Assembly (NCBI GenBank): GCA_029778535.1
Contig: JAKOQB010000005.1
Location: 186,001 to 250,000 of the forward strand
Direction: 5' to 3'
Length of the DNA stretch: 64,000 bases
Source: Pseudomonadota bacterium
GTDB taxonomy: Bacteria > Pseudomonadota > Gammaproteobacteria > Burkholderiales > Burkholderiaceae_F
The position numbers and the translations under genes are program-made. Positions 8,271 through 15,983 of the stretch are shown one piece after another (position 1 is the first letter of the stretch; each line of letters begins with the position of its first letter). The notes under the pieces were generated by a model. It searched no databases. It was not told where the DNA came from and was given only the letters and a program-made list of their open reading frames with translations.

Positions 8271-10550
8271 TTGAGCGCCGCCTCCGCCCCATCCGCCTCC
8301 GCTGCATCGCTGTTGCACGCCGAGCGCCGCTCGCTGGCGGCCACGCTGCTGCTGATCGGCGCGGTGAGCCTCGCGCTGCCCGGCGCCTCGCGCTGGGTCG
8401 GACTGTGGACGATTCTGATGCTGGCGTCGGTCGCTTTGCGCTGGATGGTCGCGCGCTTCAGCGAACCCGATGGGGAGATCGGCGCGATGCGCATGGTCGC
8501 CGCGCTGCATCTCGGCGACATCATGCTGTGGACCGCGCTGCTGGTGTCGACGCCGTCCGCGCTCGGCGCCAACGGCGTCGCGGGCGCCGCGGCTGCGGGC
8601 GCCGTTCTGCTGGCGAGCATCTCGCTGCGGCACTACCCGGCCGCACACGCGCTGCTGCTGGCCGGCTGGCTGGTCGCGGCGACGGCGGTGATCGCGACGG
8701 TCGCGGCGGCGCCGCTGTTCCTGGTCGGATTCCCGCTGTGGCTGCTGGCGGTCTGGTGGTCGGGACGGCCGGCCGACGTGCAACCATTGCCTGCCGCGCC
8801 TGCGTCCGCTACCGCCACGACCGCGACCGCCGCCGCGACGGCCGAGCCCGCGCCCGAGGCGCAGGCGGCGCAGCGCGCTGACGAACTGTATGCGCGCCTG
8901 CCGGGGCTGGTGTGGAACGTCGACGCGCACGGCCGCGTCACCGAGGTGCGCGGCGATGCGCCGTGGCGCTGGGGCCTGAAGATCGGCGCCTATGAGCGCC
9001 CGCACTGGGCGGAAGCGTTCGACCTCGAACCGGACAGCCGCGCCGACGTGGAGCGCGCGATCGCGCGCGCGATCGCCGGCCAGTCGACCTTCGACGTGCT
9101 GAACCGCCGCCGCACGCGGCTGGGCGCGCTGGTCGCGCTACGCAGCCACTTCGTGCCGTTCGCCAACGGCGAGGGCACCGGCGAATCGAACGCCTCCGCG
9201 CTGGTGCTCGACACGATCGCCGCGCCGCACGCGCTGATCGAAGTCGAGCAATTGCGCCGCAGCCGCCAGCAGTACAAGGCGCTGGTCGACGCGTCGGCGA
9301 GCCTGATCTGGGCCTGCGACGAGCACTTCCGCATCTCGTTCGCGAGCCGTCGCGCGACGCGCGAGATCTACCGTGCCGAGCCGCATCAGCTGATCGGCCG
9401 CTCGCTGGCGAAGCTGCTCGCCGAGGGCGTCGATCAGCACGCGGCGCTGCGTGCGCTTGCCGGCCTGCGCGCGGGCGAATCACTGCGCGACGTTGAAATG
9501 GTGCACGGCGCGCTCGACGGCACGCGTGTTGTCGTCGCGCTGACCGCGGCACCGCTGAGGAGCCGCGACGGCGCGTTTCGCGGCGCGGTCGGCACCGTGA
9601 CCGATCTGACGATCGTCAAGCAGCGCGAGTCGCGGCTGGCCGAGGCGCTGCAGGTCGAACGCACGGTGCTCGACGCGGCGGGCGAGGCGATCGCGGTCGT
9701 CAAGGGCGGCAAGGTCCTGCGCTGCAACGAGGCGTTCATGCGGCTGCTGAAGGCCGAGCCCGCGCACTTGGCGCGCTCGAATCTCGCCGAGTACTTCGAG
9801 CGGCCGGAAGACTGGAGCGACATCGCCGGTGCGGCCGAATTCGCGCGCGGCGAGGACCGCGCCGCGGTGAAGGAAGTTCAGATCAAGCGCGGCGCGCGCC
9901 GCGACACCGAGTCGATGTGGTGCCAGGTCACCGCCCGCATGGTGGCCGCCGACGAGTACGTGATCGTTCTGGTCGACATCGACCAGATCCGCCGGCGCGA
10001 GACCGACGCGCTGCACGTCGCGCATCACGACGAACTCACAGGATTGCCGAACCGCCGTATGCTCGCCACCCGCGCGCAGCCGGCACTGGCGGCCGCCGCC
10101 GGCGGGCGCGGCATCTGCGCGGTGCTGGCACTGGATCTGGACGGCTTCAAGGCGATCAACGACCGTTACGGCCACCGAATGGGCGACGTCGTACTGCGCG
10201 AGATCGCGCACCGGCTGCAGCGCGCGGTGCGGCCGCAGGACACGGTCGCGCGCCGCGGCGGCGACGAGTTCGCGGTGCTGCTGCCCGATGTGGGTACGCG
10301 CGTGGACGCCGAACGCGTCGCTTCGCGCCTGCTGCACGCGGTCGGCCAGCCGCTGATCCTGACCGGCGGGCGCGAAGGCTGGGTGTCGGCCAGCATCGGT
10401 ATCGCGCTGGCGCCGCAGCAGGGCATCGATCTGGAGCGGCTGCTGCAGGTCGCCGACGCGGCGATGTACCACGCCAAGCTGCGCGGCAAGAACCGCTACG
10501 AATTCCCGGCCGACACGCACGAAGGCCCGCGCGCGGCGGCGTCGCAGTGA
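8271..10550 (+). CDS. Second membrane PAS-GGDEF diguanylate cyclase, paralogue of the preceding gene
   Basis: A 759-residue protein with N-terminal hydrophobic helices, an Ala/Thr-rich linker near residues 178–200, three PAS-like segments (LPGLVWNVDAHGRV, YKALVDASASLIW, VLDAAGEAIAVV) and a C-terminal GGDEF domain. GGDEF is intact at residues 663–667 and is preceded by an I-site RPQD (654–657). The domain order and the PAS 2, PAS 3 and GGDEF sequences parallel the upstream gene closely, pointing to tandem duplication. The first PAS and membrane region are more divergent, so the input signals probably differ. The start TTG at 8271 is the best available but weak; no ATG precedes the membrane region in frame. 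Confidence 0.88.
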   Translation: MSAASAPSASAASLLHAERRSLAATLLLIGAVSLALPGASRWVGLWTILMLASVALRWMVARFSEPDGEIGAMRMVAALHLGDIMLWTALLVSTPSALGANGVAGAAAAGAVLLASISLRHYPAAHALLLAGWLVAATAVIATVAAAPLFLVGFPLWLLAVWWSGRPADVQPLPAAPASATATTATAAATAEPAPEAQAAQRADELYARLPGLVWNVDAHGRVTEVRGDAPWRWGLKIGAYERPHWAEAFDLEPDSRADVERAIARAIAGQSTFDVLNRRRTRLGALVALRSHFVPFANGEGTGESNASALVLDTIAAPHALIEVEQLRRSRQQYKALVDASASLIWACDEHFRISFASRRATREIYRAEPHQLIGRSLAKLLAEGVDQHAALRALAGLRAGESLRDVEMVHGALDGTRVVVALTAAPLRSRDGAFRGAVGTVTDLTIVKQRESRLAEALQVERTVLDAAGEAIAVVKGGKVLRCNEAFMRLLKAEPAHLARSNLAEYFERPEDWSDIAGAAEFARGEDRAAVKEVQIKRGARRDTESMWCQVTARMVAADEYVIVLVDIDQIRRRETDALHVAHHDELTGLPNRRMLATRAQPALAAAAGGRGICAVLALDLDGFKAINDRYGHRMGDVVLREIAHRLQRAVRPQDTVARRGGDEFAVLLPDVGTRVDAERVASRLLHAVGQPLILTGGREGWVSASIGIALAPQQGIDLERLLQVADAAMYHAKLRGKNRYEFPADTHEGPRAAASQ

Positions 10551-10590
10551 CGTAATCTTCACAGCCTCCACTGCTGCCGCAGGCCCGACG

Positions 10591-11289
10591 ATGCGCACCG
10601 TGCGCCGATCCGACGAACGCGGCTACGCCGACCACGGCTGGCTGCGCTCATATCACAGCTTCTCATTCGCCGATTACCACGATCCGCGCCACATGGGGTT
10701 CTCGTCGCTGCGCGTGATCAACGAGGACCGCATCGCTCCCGGCACCGGCTTCGGCACGCACGGCCATCGCGACATGGAGATCGTCAGCTACGTGCTCGAC
10801 GGCGAGCTGGCGCACAAGGACAGCATGGGCAACGGCTCGGTGATCCGTCCCGGCGACGTGCAGCGGATGAGCGCCGGCACCGGCGTGATGCACTCGGAGT
10901 TCAACCACGCGCCCGACCGCGTCACCCACTTCCTGCAGATTTGGATCGAGCCCGAGCGCCGCGGGCTCGCGCCGGGCTACGAGGAGAAACGCTTCGAAGC
11001 CGCCGAAAAGCGCGGCCGGCTGCGCCTGATCGCGTCACCCGACGGCGCCGACGGCTCGGTCACGCTGCACCAGGACGCGCGGCTGTACGCGGGGCTGTTC
11101 GACGGCGCCGAGACCGCCACGCACGTGCTCGCGCCGGGCCGCGGCGCCTACGTGCACGTGGTGCGCGGCGCGCTCGAAGTGAACGGCGTGGCGCTCGCTG
11201 CGGGCGACGCGGCGCTGCTGCGCGACGAGCCCGACGTGCGGCTCGCCAACGGCCGCGCAGCCGAGGTGCTGCTGTTCGACCTGCGCTGA
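10591..11289 (+). CDS. Pirin family protein (YhhW-like, putative quercetinase)
   Basis: A 232-residue bicupin. The N-terminal cupin holds the pirin metal-binding set H57, H59, H101 and E103 in GTHGHRDMEIVSYV and HSEFNH. Characterised relatives such as E. coli YhhW cleave quercetin, but the in vivo substrate is generally unknown. It begins 40 bases after the GGDEF gene on the same strand and ends convergent with the lipoprotein gene. Length and motifs are typical, so the family call is firm and the activity is inferred. Confidence 0.9.
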   Translation: MRTVRRSDERGYADHGWLRSYHSFSFADYHDPRHMGFSSLRVINEDRIAPGTGFGTHGHRDMEIVSYVLDGELAHKDSMGNGSVIRPGDVQRMSAGTGVMHSEFNHAPDRVTHFLQIWIEPERRGLAPGYEEKRFEAAEKRGRLRLIASPDGADGSVTLHQDARLYAGLFDGAETATHVLAPGRGAYVHVVRGALEVNGVALAAGDAALLRDEPDVRLANGRAAEVLLFDLR

Positions 11290-11291
11290 GC

Positions 11292-11305
11292 CGCGCCGAG
11301 GCGCG
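11292..11305. terminator. Possible short hairpin between convergent genes
   Basis: CGCGC (11292–11296) and GCGCG (11301–11305) can pair around a 4-base loop in the 16-base gap between the pirin stop and the lipoprotein stop. The stem is short and has no U-tract, so this is only a weak terminator candidate. Confidence 0.25.
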
Positions 11306-12391
11306 TCAGATGACGTCGCCCCACGGGCGATCGACGCTCGATTCGAACGTGCCGTCGCCGTTGGCGTCCAGCTCGATGCGCAGGATCGTCGTCGACACGG
11401 CGGTCAGGCGCAGCTTGCTGTTGGCCGTCCCGGTCACGACGATCTGGCCTTCACGCGGATAGGGATCGGACTCGTACGCCTTCACCGGCACCGGCGTCGT
11501 GATCACGATCGTGCCGCCGGCGAGCCGGTTCGACGACACCGCGCCGCTGATCTGCACCGTCGTCAGCCCGGCCGCACCGCCGCCGGGCGGAACCGCGGCG
11601 TTGTCCGCGGTCACGGCAAGCGTCAGCGCGCCGCCGAGGGTGAGCGACTCGGAATACGTCGGCGTGGTGGCCGCGAGCGCCAGCCCGCCTGCGGCGACGA
11701 CAAGCTGCGCGTTCGTCACCGAACCCTGGCGCGTGGCGGCGAGCGTGACCGCGCCGTTGATCGAGTAGTTCCCGTCCGGAGTTTGTGCCCGCAGTTCGGA
11801 GAACGACAGCGTGGCCGCGACGCTGGTGCCCGTCGACGTGACGGACACCGTCGTGTAGGTGAAGTTGATCGCGCCGCTGACCTGCTCGGTCGTGCTCGGC
11901 CGGCACTGGCTTAACGCGACGGACGCCGAATCGCCGGCACTGGCGGCCTGGTTGTTGTCGGCGTCGTTCAGCGTCACGGTGATGCTGCCGCCGGCGGCGC
12001 ACGCCTCGGTGCGCGTGAGGACCGCCTGCGGGCGCGCGGCCATCGCCGTCTTGATCGCGCTGCCTTGCTGCAGCGGTGCGAACGCACTGCCGACCGCCAG
12101 CTCGATCAGCCGGACCCGCAAATCCGCACCGACGCCCGGGGTCGCGCCGCCCTCGGCCGCGGCCGTCGAACGATCGACGGTACCGAGCGGCACCGCGAAG
12201 CTCGCCGAACCGCCGCCGAGCGCAGCGTTCAGCGCCGCCGAGGCGACCGCATCCTGGTTGGCGGCGGTGATCGCGACACTGGCGCGCGCGGGAGTCGAAT
12301 CGGAGGATCCGCCGGCGCTGCCGCCGCAGCCGGCGACCAGCAGTGCAGCGATCAGTGCGCCGACGGGCGCAGTGGTTCGAATGGGCTTCAT
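11306..12391 (-). CDS. Putative lipoprotein of unknown function
   Basis: A 361-residue protein with a lipoprotein signal peptide: basic start, hydrophobic core and lipobox VAGC with the lipidated Cys at position 22. The mature part is rich in Ala, Gly, Ser and Thr with alternating hydrophobic residues, suggesting a beta-rich extracytoplasmic fold. Two cysteines (in RTEACAAGG and LSQCRPS) may form a disulfide. Near the C-terminus DANGDGTFESSVD resembles a calcium-binding Asp loop. I do not recognise a family. The ATG at 12391 has a good ribosome site (AAAGGGGAAACC). The gene stands alone between a convergent pirin and an esterase on the same strand. Confidence 0.8.
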   Translation of the reverse strand: MKPIRTTAPVGALIAALLVAGCGGSAGGSSDSTPARASVAITAANQDAVASAALNAALGGGSASFAVPLGTVDRSTAAAEGGATPGVGADLRVRLIELAVGSAFAPLQQGSAIKTAMAARPQAVLTRTEACAAGGSITVTLNDADNNQAASAGDSASVALSQCRPSTTEQVSGAINFTYTTVSVTSTGTSVAATLSFSELRAQTPDGNYSINGAVTLAATRQGSVTNAQLVVAAGGLALAATTPTYSESLTLGGALTLAVTADNAAVPPGGGAAGLTTVQISGAVSSNRLAGGTIVITTPVPVKAYESDPYPREGQIVVTGTANSKLRLTAVSTTILRIELDANGDGTFESSVDRPWGDVI

Positions 12392-12413
12392 GGTGGGGTT
12401 TCCCCTTTGTAAA

Positions 12414-12426
12414 GCAGACGGTCTGC
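12414..12426. promoter_or_regulatory. Small palindrome upstream of the lipoprotein gene
   Basis: GCAGACGGTCTGC is a perfect 13-base palindrome centred about 30 bases upstream of the lipoprotein ATG. Its position would suit an operator or a hairpin in the leader. No regulator can be assigned. Confidence 0.3.
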
Positions 12427-12501
12427 GGCCAGCGTGCGCGACGCGCGCTGCGCACGCAAGGGTCCGTTCGGATGTAGCGCCGGCCGGCGGCCGCGGCGCA
12501 T

Positions 12502-13215
12502 TCAGCGAAAAGTCGCCTGCAGGAACGCCGCGATGTCGCGCAGCTCGTCGGCGCAGACCGAGTGCTGCATCGGGTATTCGTGCCATTGCACCGTGTAGCC
12601 GAGCGACCGCAGCGCATCGCGCGACGCGGTCGCGCGCGCCGGTGGGATCACCGGATCGCCGGCACCGTGCGCCATGAAGATCGGCACGTGAGCGCTCTGC
12701 GGTGCGCGCTCCGCCGGCAGCGCGGCGGCGAGCGGCAGGTAACCCGACAGCGCCATCAACCCCGCCAGCGGTTCGCGCTGGCGCAGTCCTGTTTGCAGCG
12801 TGATCGCCGCGCCTTGGGAGAAACCGGTGAGCACGATGCGCGCGCGCGGCACGCCGCGCCCGACCTCGCGCGCGATCAGCGCCTCGACCGCGCGCTGCGA
12901 TTCGCGGATCGCGGCCTCGTCCTCGTGCCGCACCAGCTCGGTGCCGAGGATGTCGTACCACGCGCGCATCACCTGACCGCCATTGATCGTGACCGGCCGC
13001 ATCGGCGCGTGCGGAAACACATAGCGCAGCGCCGGCACGCCGAGCGCTTCGATCTCGCGTACCACCGGCACGAAGTCGTAGCCGTCGGCGCCAAGCCCGT
13101 GCAGCCAGAGGACCGTTCCGCTGGGCGTGGAGGAGGTTTGGAGTTCAACGGCTTCGAGCGGCGGGTAAATCTCGGATTGCGGATTGCGGATTGCGGACTG
13201 CGAGGAAGTGCTCAT
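12502..13215 (-). CDS. Alpha/beta-hydrolase, phospholipase/carboxylesterase family (YpfH-like)
   Basis: A 237-residue cytoplasmic serine esterase. The catalytic triad is S133 in GFSQG, D187 in GAGDPVI and H218 in MQHSV; WLHGLGADG supplies the oxyanion loop. Homologues act on short acyl esters, and the natural substrate is unknown. The N-terminus is odd: residues 6–16 (QSAIRNPQSEI) are translated from the 7-bp repeat array, giving a 7-residue period (SAIRNPQ), whereas family members start just before AVELQT. ATG at 13215 is the only good start, so the repeat appears to have become coding. It lies downstream of mogA. Confidence 0.88.
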   Translation of the reverse strand: MSTSSQSAIRNPQSEIYPPLEAVELQTSSTPSGTVLWLHGLGADGYDFVPVVREIEALGVPALRYVFPHAPMRPVTINGGQVMRAWYDILGTELVRHEDEAAIRESQRAVEALIAREVGRGVPRARIVLTGFSQGAAITLQTGLRQREPLAGLMALSGYLPLAAALPAERAPQSAHVPIFMAHGAGDPVIPPARATASRDALRSLGYTVQWHEYPMQHSVCADELRDIAAFLQATFR

Positions 13216-13316
13216 AGGCCGTGCCGTTGGAGGTTGGTCGTCTACTGCCAAGGGGTGAATGCGTGCAGGCTGCGCATTAGCGCAATCCGCAATCCGCAAT
13301 CCGCAATCCGCATTCC
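13174..13316. repeat. Inverted heptad-repeat array (unit GGATTGC / GCAATCC)
   Basis: The left arm 13174–13201 has three GGATTGC units and one GGACTGC. The right arm 13282–13316 has four GCAATCC units and a final GCATTCC. The arms are inverted and separated by 80 bases that contain the esterase start codon and leader, so the left arm is inside the esterase coding region and the right arm runs into the mogA stop codon. The layout is the same as at 4209–4288 and 58696–58788, but the heptad differs. Confidence 0.95.
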
Positions 13317-13927
13317 TATCGGCGCAGCGCGCTCTTCGGCCGGAACGCGCGGATCACCGCGTCGTTGGTTTCGACGTATGGCCCGCCGATCAGGTCGATG
13401 CAGTACGGTACGGCGGCGAAGATGCCGGCGACCCTGGGCCTGCCATCCGCATCGCGCAGTCCTTCGAGTGTCTCCTGGATCGCCTTCGGCTGGCCCGGCA
13501 GATTGATGATCAGCGCCGCGTGATCGGGCGTTTCGCGGATCACCGCGACCTGCCGCGACAGGATCGCGGTGGGGACGAATTCCAGCGAGATGCGCCGCAT
13601 CTGCTCGCCGAAGCCCGGCATCTCGCGCGTGGCCACGGCAAGCGTAGCCTCGGGCGTCACGTCGCGCCGCGCCGGGCCGGTGCCGCCCGTGGTCAGCACC
13701 AGATCGCAGCCGACCGCGTCGACCAGTTGCCGCAGTGTGGTTTCGATCACCGCGCGTTCGTCGGCAATGAGCCGCTCGTGCGCCTGCCACGGCGACGCAA
13801 GCGCGCGCGTGAGCCAGTCGCGCAACCCCGGCAAACCCTTGTCCTCGTAGACACCGGCCGAGGCGCGGTCGGAGATCGACACCAGGCCGACGATCAGTTC
13901 GTCGGGATGACTGCGTTGTGCCTTCAT
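13316..13927 (-). CDS. mog: Molybdopterin adenylyltransferase
   Basis: A 203-residue MogA/MoaB-fold enzyme that adenylylates molybdopterin before molybdenum insertion. The MPT-binding signature TTGGTGPARRDVTPEAT is clear, followed by MPGFGEQMR and the conserved INLPGQPKA segment. The extra DDxG-containing insert and length fit MogA rather than MoaB. It overlaps darP by the 4-base ATGA arrangement, so the two are translationally coupled. Its stop codon coincides with the end of the heptad array. A molybdoenzyme subunit at the right edge of the window could be a client, though that link is only inference. Confidence 0.9.
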   Translation of the reverse strand: MKAQRSHPDELIVGLVSISDRASAGVYEDKGLPGLRDWLTRALASPWQAHERLIADERAVIETTLRQLVDAVGCDLVLTTGGTGPARRDVTPEATLAVATREMPGFGEQMRRISLEFVPTAILSRQVAVIRETPDHAALIINLPGQPKAIQETLEGLRDADGRPRVAGIFAAVPYCIDLIGGPYVETNDAVIRAFRPKSALRR

Positions 13928-14454
13928 GGGTTGTTGCTCCGCAGCGTCTCGTGCAGCCAGCGATACAGCTCGCGCGCGTGCTTGGGCGCCGCGCCTTGCG
14001 CGCGCTCGCGCCGTGCGGCGCGGATCGTCGCGCGCAGCGGCTGCGCGTCGATGCCGGGACGGTCGCGCAGCAGCTCGGTCAGCGCCGCGTCGTCGTCGAT
14101 CAGCCGGTCGCGCCAGCGTTCGCAGCGATGCATCAGCTCCACCGTCGCCTTCGAATCGAAATTGGCGGCCGCGAGCGCGCGCGCGATCGGCTCGGCATCG
14201 ACGCCGCGCATCAGCCGGCCGACGTACTGCAGCTGGCGGCGCCGCCCCTCGTGATTGCTGATGCGGCGCGCGGCGGTGATCGCCTCGTGCAGATTCTCCG
14301 GCAGGCCGATGCGCGCGAGCTGTTCGGCGGACAGCCGCACCAATGCGACGCCGAGGTCCTGCAGCGCGGCCATTTCGCGCTTGCGCTGCGACTTGCTCGG
14401 CGGCTCAGCCGGCGCGGCCGCGTCAGCGGCAAGGTCGATCGGGAGCGATTTCAT
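13924..14454 (-). CDS. darP: Ribosome-associated protein DarP (YjgA, DUF615)
   Basis: A 176-residue, highly charged, all-helical protein. The conserved DUF615 pattern is visible: PSKSQRKREMAALQDLG at the start and EGRRRQLQYVGRLMR in the middle. E. coli YjgA/DarP binds late 50S precursors and helps fold the peptidyl-transferase region. The pairing of this gene with divergent pmbA is widely conserved in Proteobacteria, which supports the call. It is the first gene of the minus-strand darP–mog–esterase run, and its stop overlaps the mog start. Confidence 0.92.
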   Translation of the reverse strand: MKSLPIDLAADAAAPAEPPSKSQRKREMAALQDLGVALVRLSAEQLARIGLPENLHEAITAARRISNHEGRRRQLQYVGRLMRGVDAEPIARALAAANFDSKATVELMHRCERWRDRLIDDDAALTELLRDRPGIDAQPLRATIRAARRERAQGAAPKHARELYRWLHETLRSNNP

Positions 14455-14459
14455 CGACG

Positions 14460-14470
14460 GCTATCATAGC
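14460..14470. promoter_or_regulatory. Possible bidirectional -10 element between darP and pmbA
   Basis: GCTATCATAGC is a near-palindrome giving TATCAT on the plus strand (14462–14467) and TATGAT on the minus strand. A start about 7 bases on would leave a ~20-base leader for pmbA and an almost leaderless darP transcript. No convincing -35 boxes are seen. Confidence 0.35.
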
Positions 14471-14494
14471 GGCCCGTCGCTGCGGTTTGCCTCG

Positions 14495-15844
14495 ATGAGC
14501 ACCCTGTTCGCACTGTCCGATGATCGCCTGCGCGAGCTCGCCGCGAGCGCGCTCGAGCGCGCGCGTGCGTTCGGCGCTACCGACGCCTCGTGCGAGGTGA
14601 GCGAGTCCACGGGGTTGTCGGTGTCGACGCGCAAGATGCAGGTCGAGACGATCGAGCACACGCGCGACAAGGGACTCAGCGTCACCGTATACATCGGGCA
14701 GCGCCGTGGCAACGCGTCGACCTCCGACTTTGCACCGGGAGCCGTGGCGCAGGCGGTCGAGGCGGCGTACAACATCGCGCGCTTCACGGCCGAGGACGAC
14801 GCGGCCGGCCTGCCCGACGACGATGCGCTCGAGCGCGCGCCGCGCGACCTCGACCTGTTCCACCCATGGGACCTCGACACCGAAACCGCGATCGAGCTGG
14901 CGCGTCGCTGCGAGCAGGCGGCGTTCGACGTGAGCCGGCAGATCGTCAACTCCGAGGGCGCGAACGTCTACACCAACTCGGGCCACTTCGTGCTGGCCAA
15001 CACGCGCGGCTTCGTCGGCGGCTTTCCGTACTCGCGCCATTCGATCGCGGTGACGCCGATCGCGAAGAACAAGGACGGCATGCAGCGCGACGACTGGCAT
15101 TCGTCGTCGCGCGTGCCGGAAGAACTCGCCGAACCGGAGGCAATCGGCCGCTATGCGGCGCGGCGCGCGCTGGCGCGGCTCGCGGCGCGCAAGCTCGGCA
15201 CGCGCCAGTGCCCGGTGCTGTTCGAGGCGCCGCTGGTATGCGGGCTGCTCGGCAGCTTCGTGCAGGCCGCCAGCGGGGGATCGCTGTACCGCAAGTCGTC
15301 GTTCCTGGTCGACGCGCTCGGCAAGCCGCTGTTCGCTCCGCACGTGTCGGTGCACGAAGATCCGTATATTCCGCGCGCATCGGGCTCGGGCCCCTTCGAC
15401 GAGGAAGGCGTGCGCGGCCAGCAGCGCGACGTGGTCGCCGAAGGCCGGCTAACCGGCTATTTCCTGTCGAGCTACTCGGCGCGCAAGCTCGGCATGAAGA
15501 CGACCGGCAACGCGGGCGGCGCGTACAACCTCGAGCTGCGCTCGCGGTTGACGCAGCCGGGCGACGACTTTGCCGCGATGATCCGCAAGCTCGGCACCGG
15601 GTTGCTGGTGACCGAGCTGATCGGGCAGGGCGTGAACTACGTGACCGGCGATTATTCGCGCGGCGCGAGCGGCTTCTGGGTCGAGGGCGGCGCGATCCGC
15701 TACCCGGTCGAGGAGATCACGATCGCGGGTCGCCTGCAGGACATGTTCGCGCGCATCGTCGCCGTCGGCGCCGACCGTTACGAGCGCGGGGGCCGGATCA
15801 CCGGCTCGATCATCGTCGAGGGCATGACGGTCGGCGGCGCGTAG
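14495..15844 (+). CDS. pmbA: Metalloprotease PmbA (TldE), TldD/PmbA family
   Basis: A 449-residue protein of the modulator-of-gyrase family. With TldD it forms the TldD/E protease that matures ribosomally made peptides and degrades the CcdA antitoxin in E. coli. The PmbA subunit lacks the zinc-binding HExxxH found in TldD, and none is seen here. Typical segments are VSTRKMQVETIEH, the glycine-rich C-terminal YVTGDYSRGASGFWVEGG and the final TGSIIVEGM. The start is ATG at 14495; the open frame extends upstream across darP but homologues begin here. tldD is not in the window. Confidence 0.93.
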   Translation: MSTLFALSDDRLRELAASALERARAFGATDASCEVSESTGLSVSTRKMQVETIEHTRDKGLSVTVYIGQRRGNASTSDFAPGAVAQAVEAAYNIARFTAEDDAAGLPDDDALERAPRDLDLFHPWDLDTETAIELARRCEQAAFDVSRQIVNSEGANVYTNSGHFVLANTRGFVGGFPYSRHSIAVTPIAKNKDGMQRDDWHSSSRVPEELAEPEAIGRYAARRALARLAARKLGTRQCPVLFEAPLVCGLLGSFVQAASGGSLYRKSSFLVDALGKPLFAPHVSVHEDPYIPRASGSGPFDEEGVRGQQRDVVAEGRLTGYFLSSYSARKLGMKTTGNAGGAYNLELRSRLTQPGDDFAAMIRKLGTGLLVTELIGQGVNYVTGDYSRGASGFWVEGGAIRYPVEEITIAGRLQDMFARIVAVGADRYERGGRITGSIIVEGMTVGGA

Positions 15845-15903
15845 CGGCGCCGCGCGCGGCGCAAGACCCGTTGGCCGGCGGCCGGCATTTGACTACACTG
15901 CGC

Positions 15904-15927
15904 GGCGGAGTCGGATCCGACGCCGCC
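15904..15927. promoter_or_regulatory. 24-bp near-perfect palindrome upstream of the TRAP binding-protein gene
   Basis: GGCGGAGTCGGA (15904–15915) and TCCGACGCCGCC (15916–15927) match as an inverted repeat at 11 of 12 positions with no spacer. The core GTCGGATCCGAC is exact. It lies 56 bases before the TRAP binding-protein ATG and 59 after the pmbA stop. It could be an operator or a terminator of pmbA; there is no U-tract. Confidence 0.4.
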
Positions 15928-15983
15928 CGGTCCGCTCGCAGTCCAGACCTGATGTTCCCCATCGACTGAAAGAAGGAGACTTC

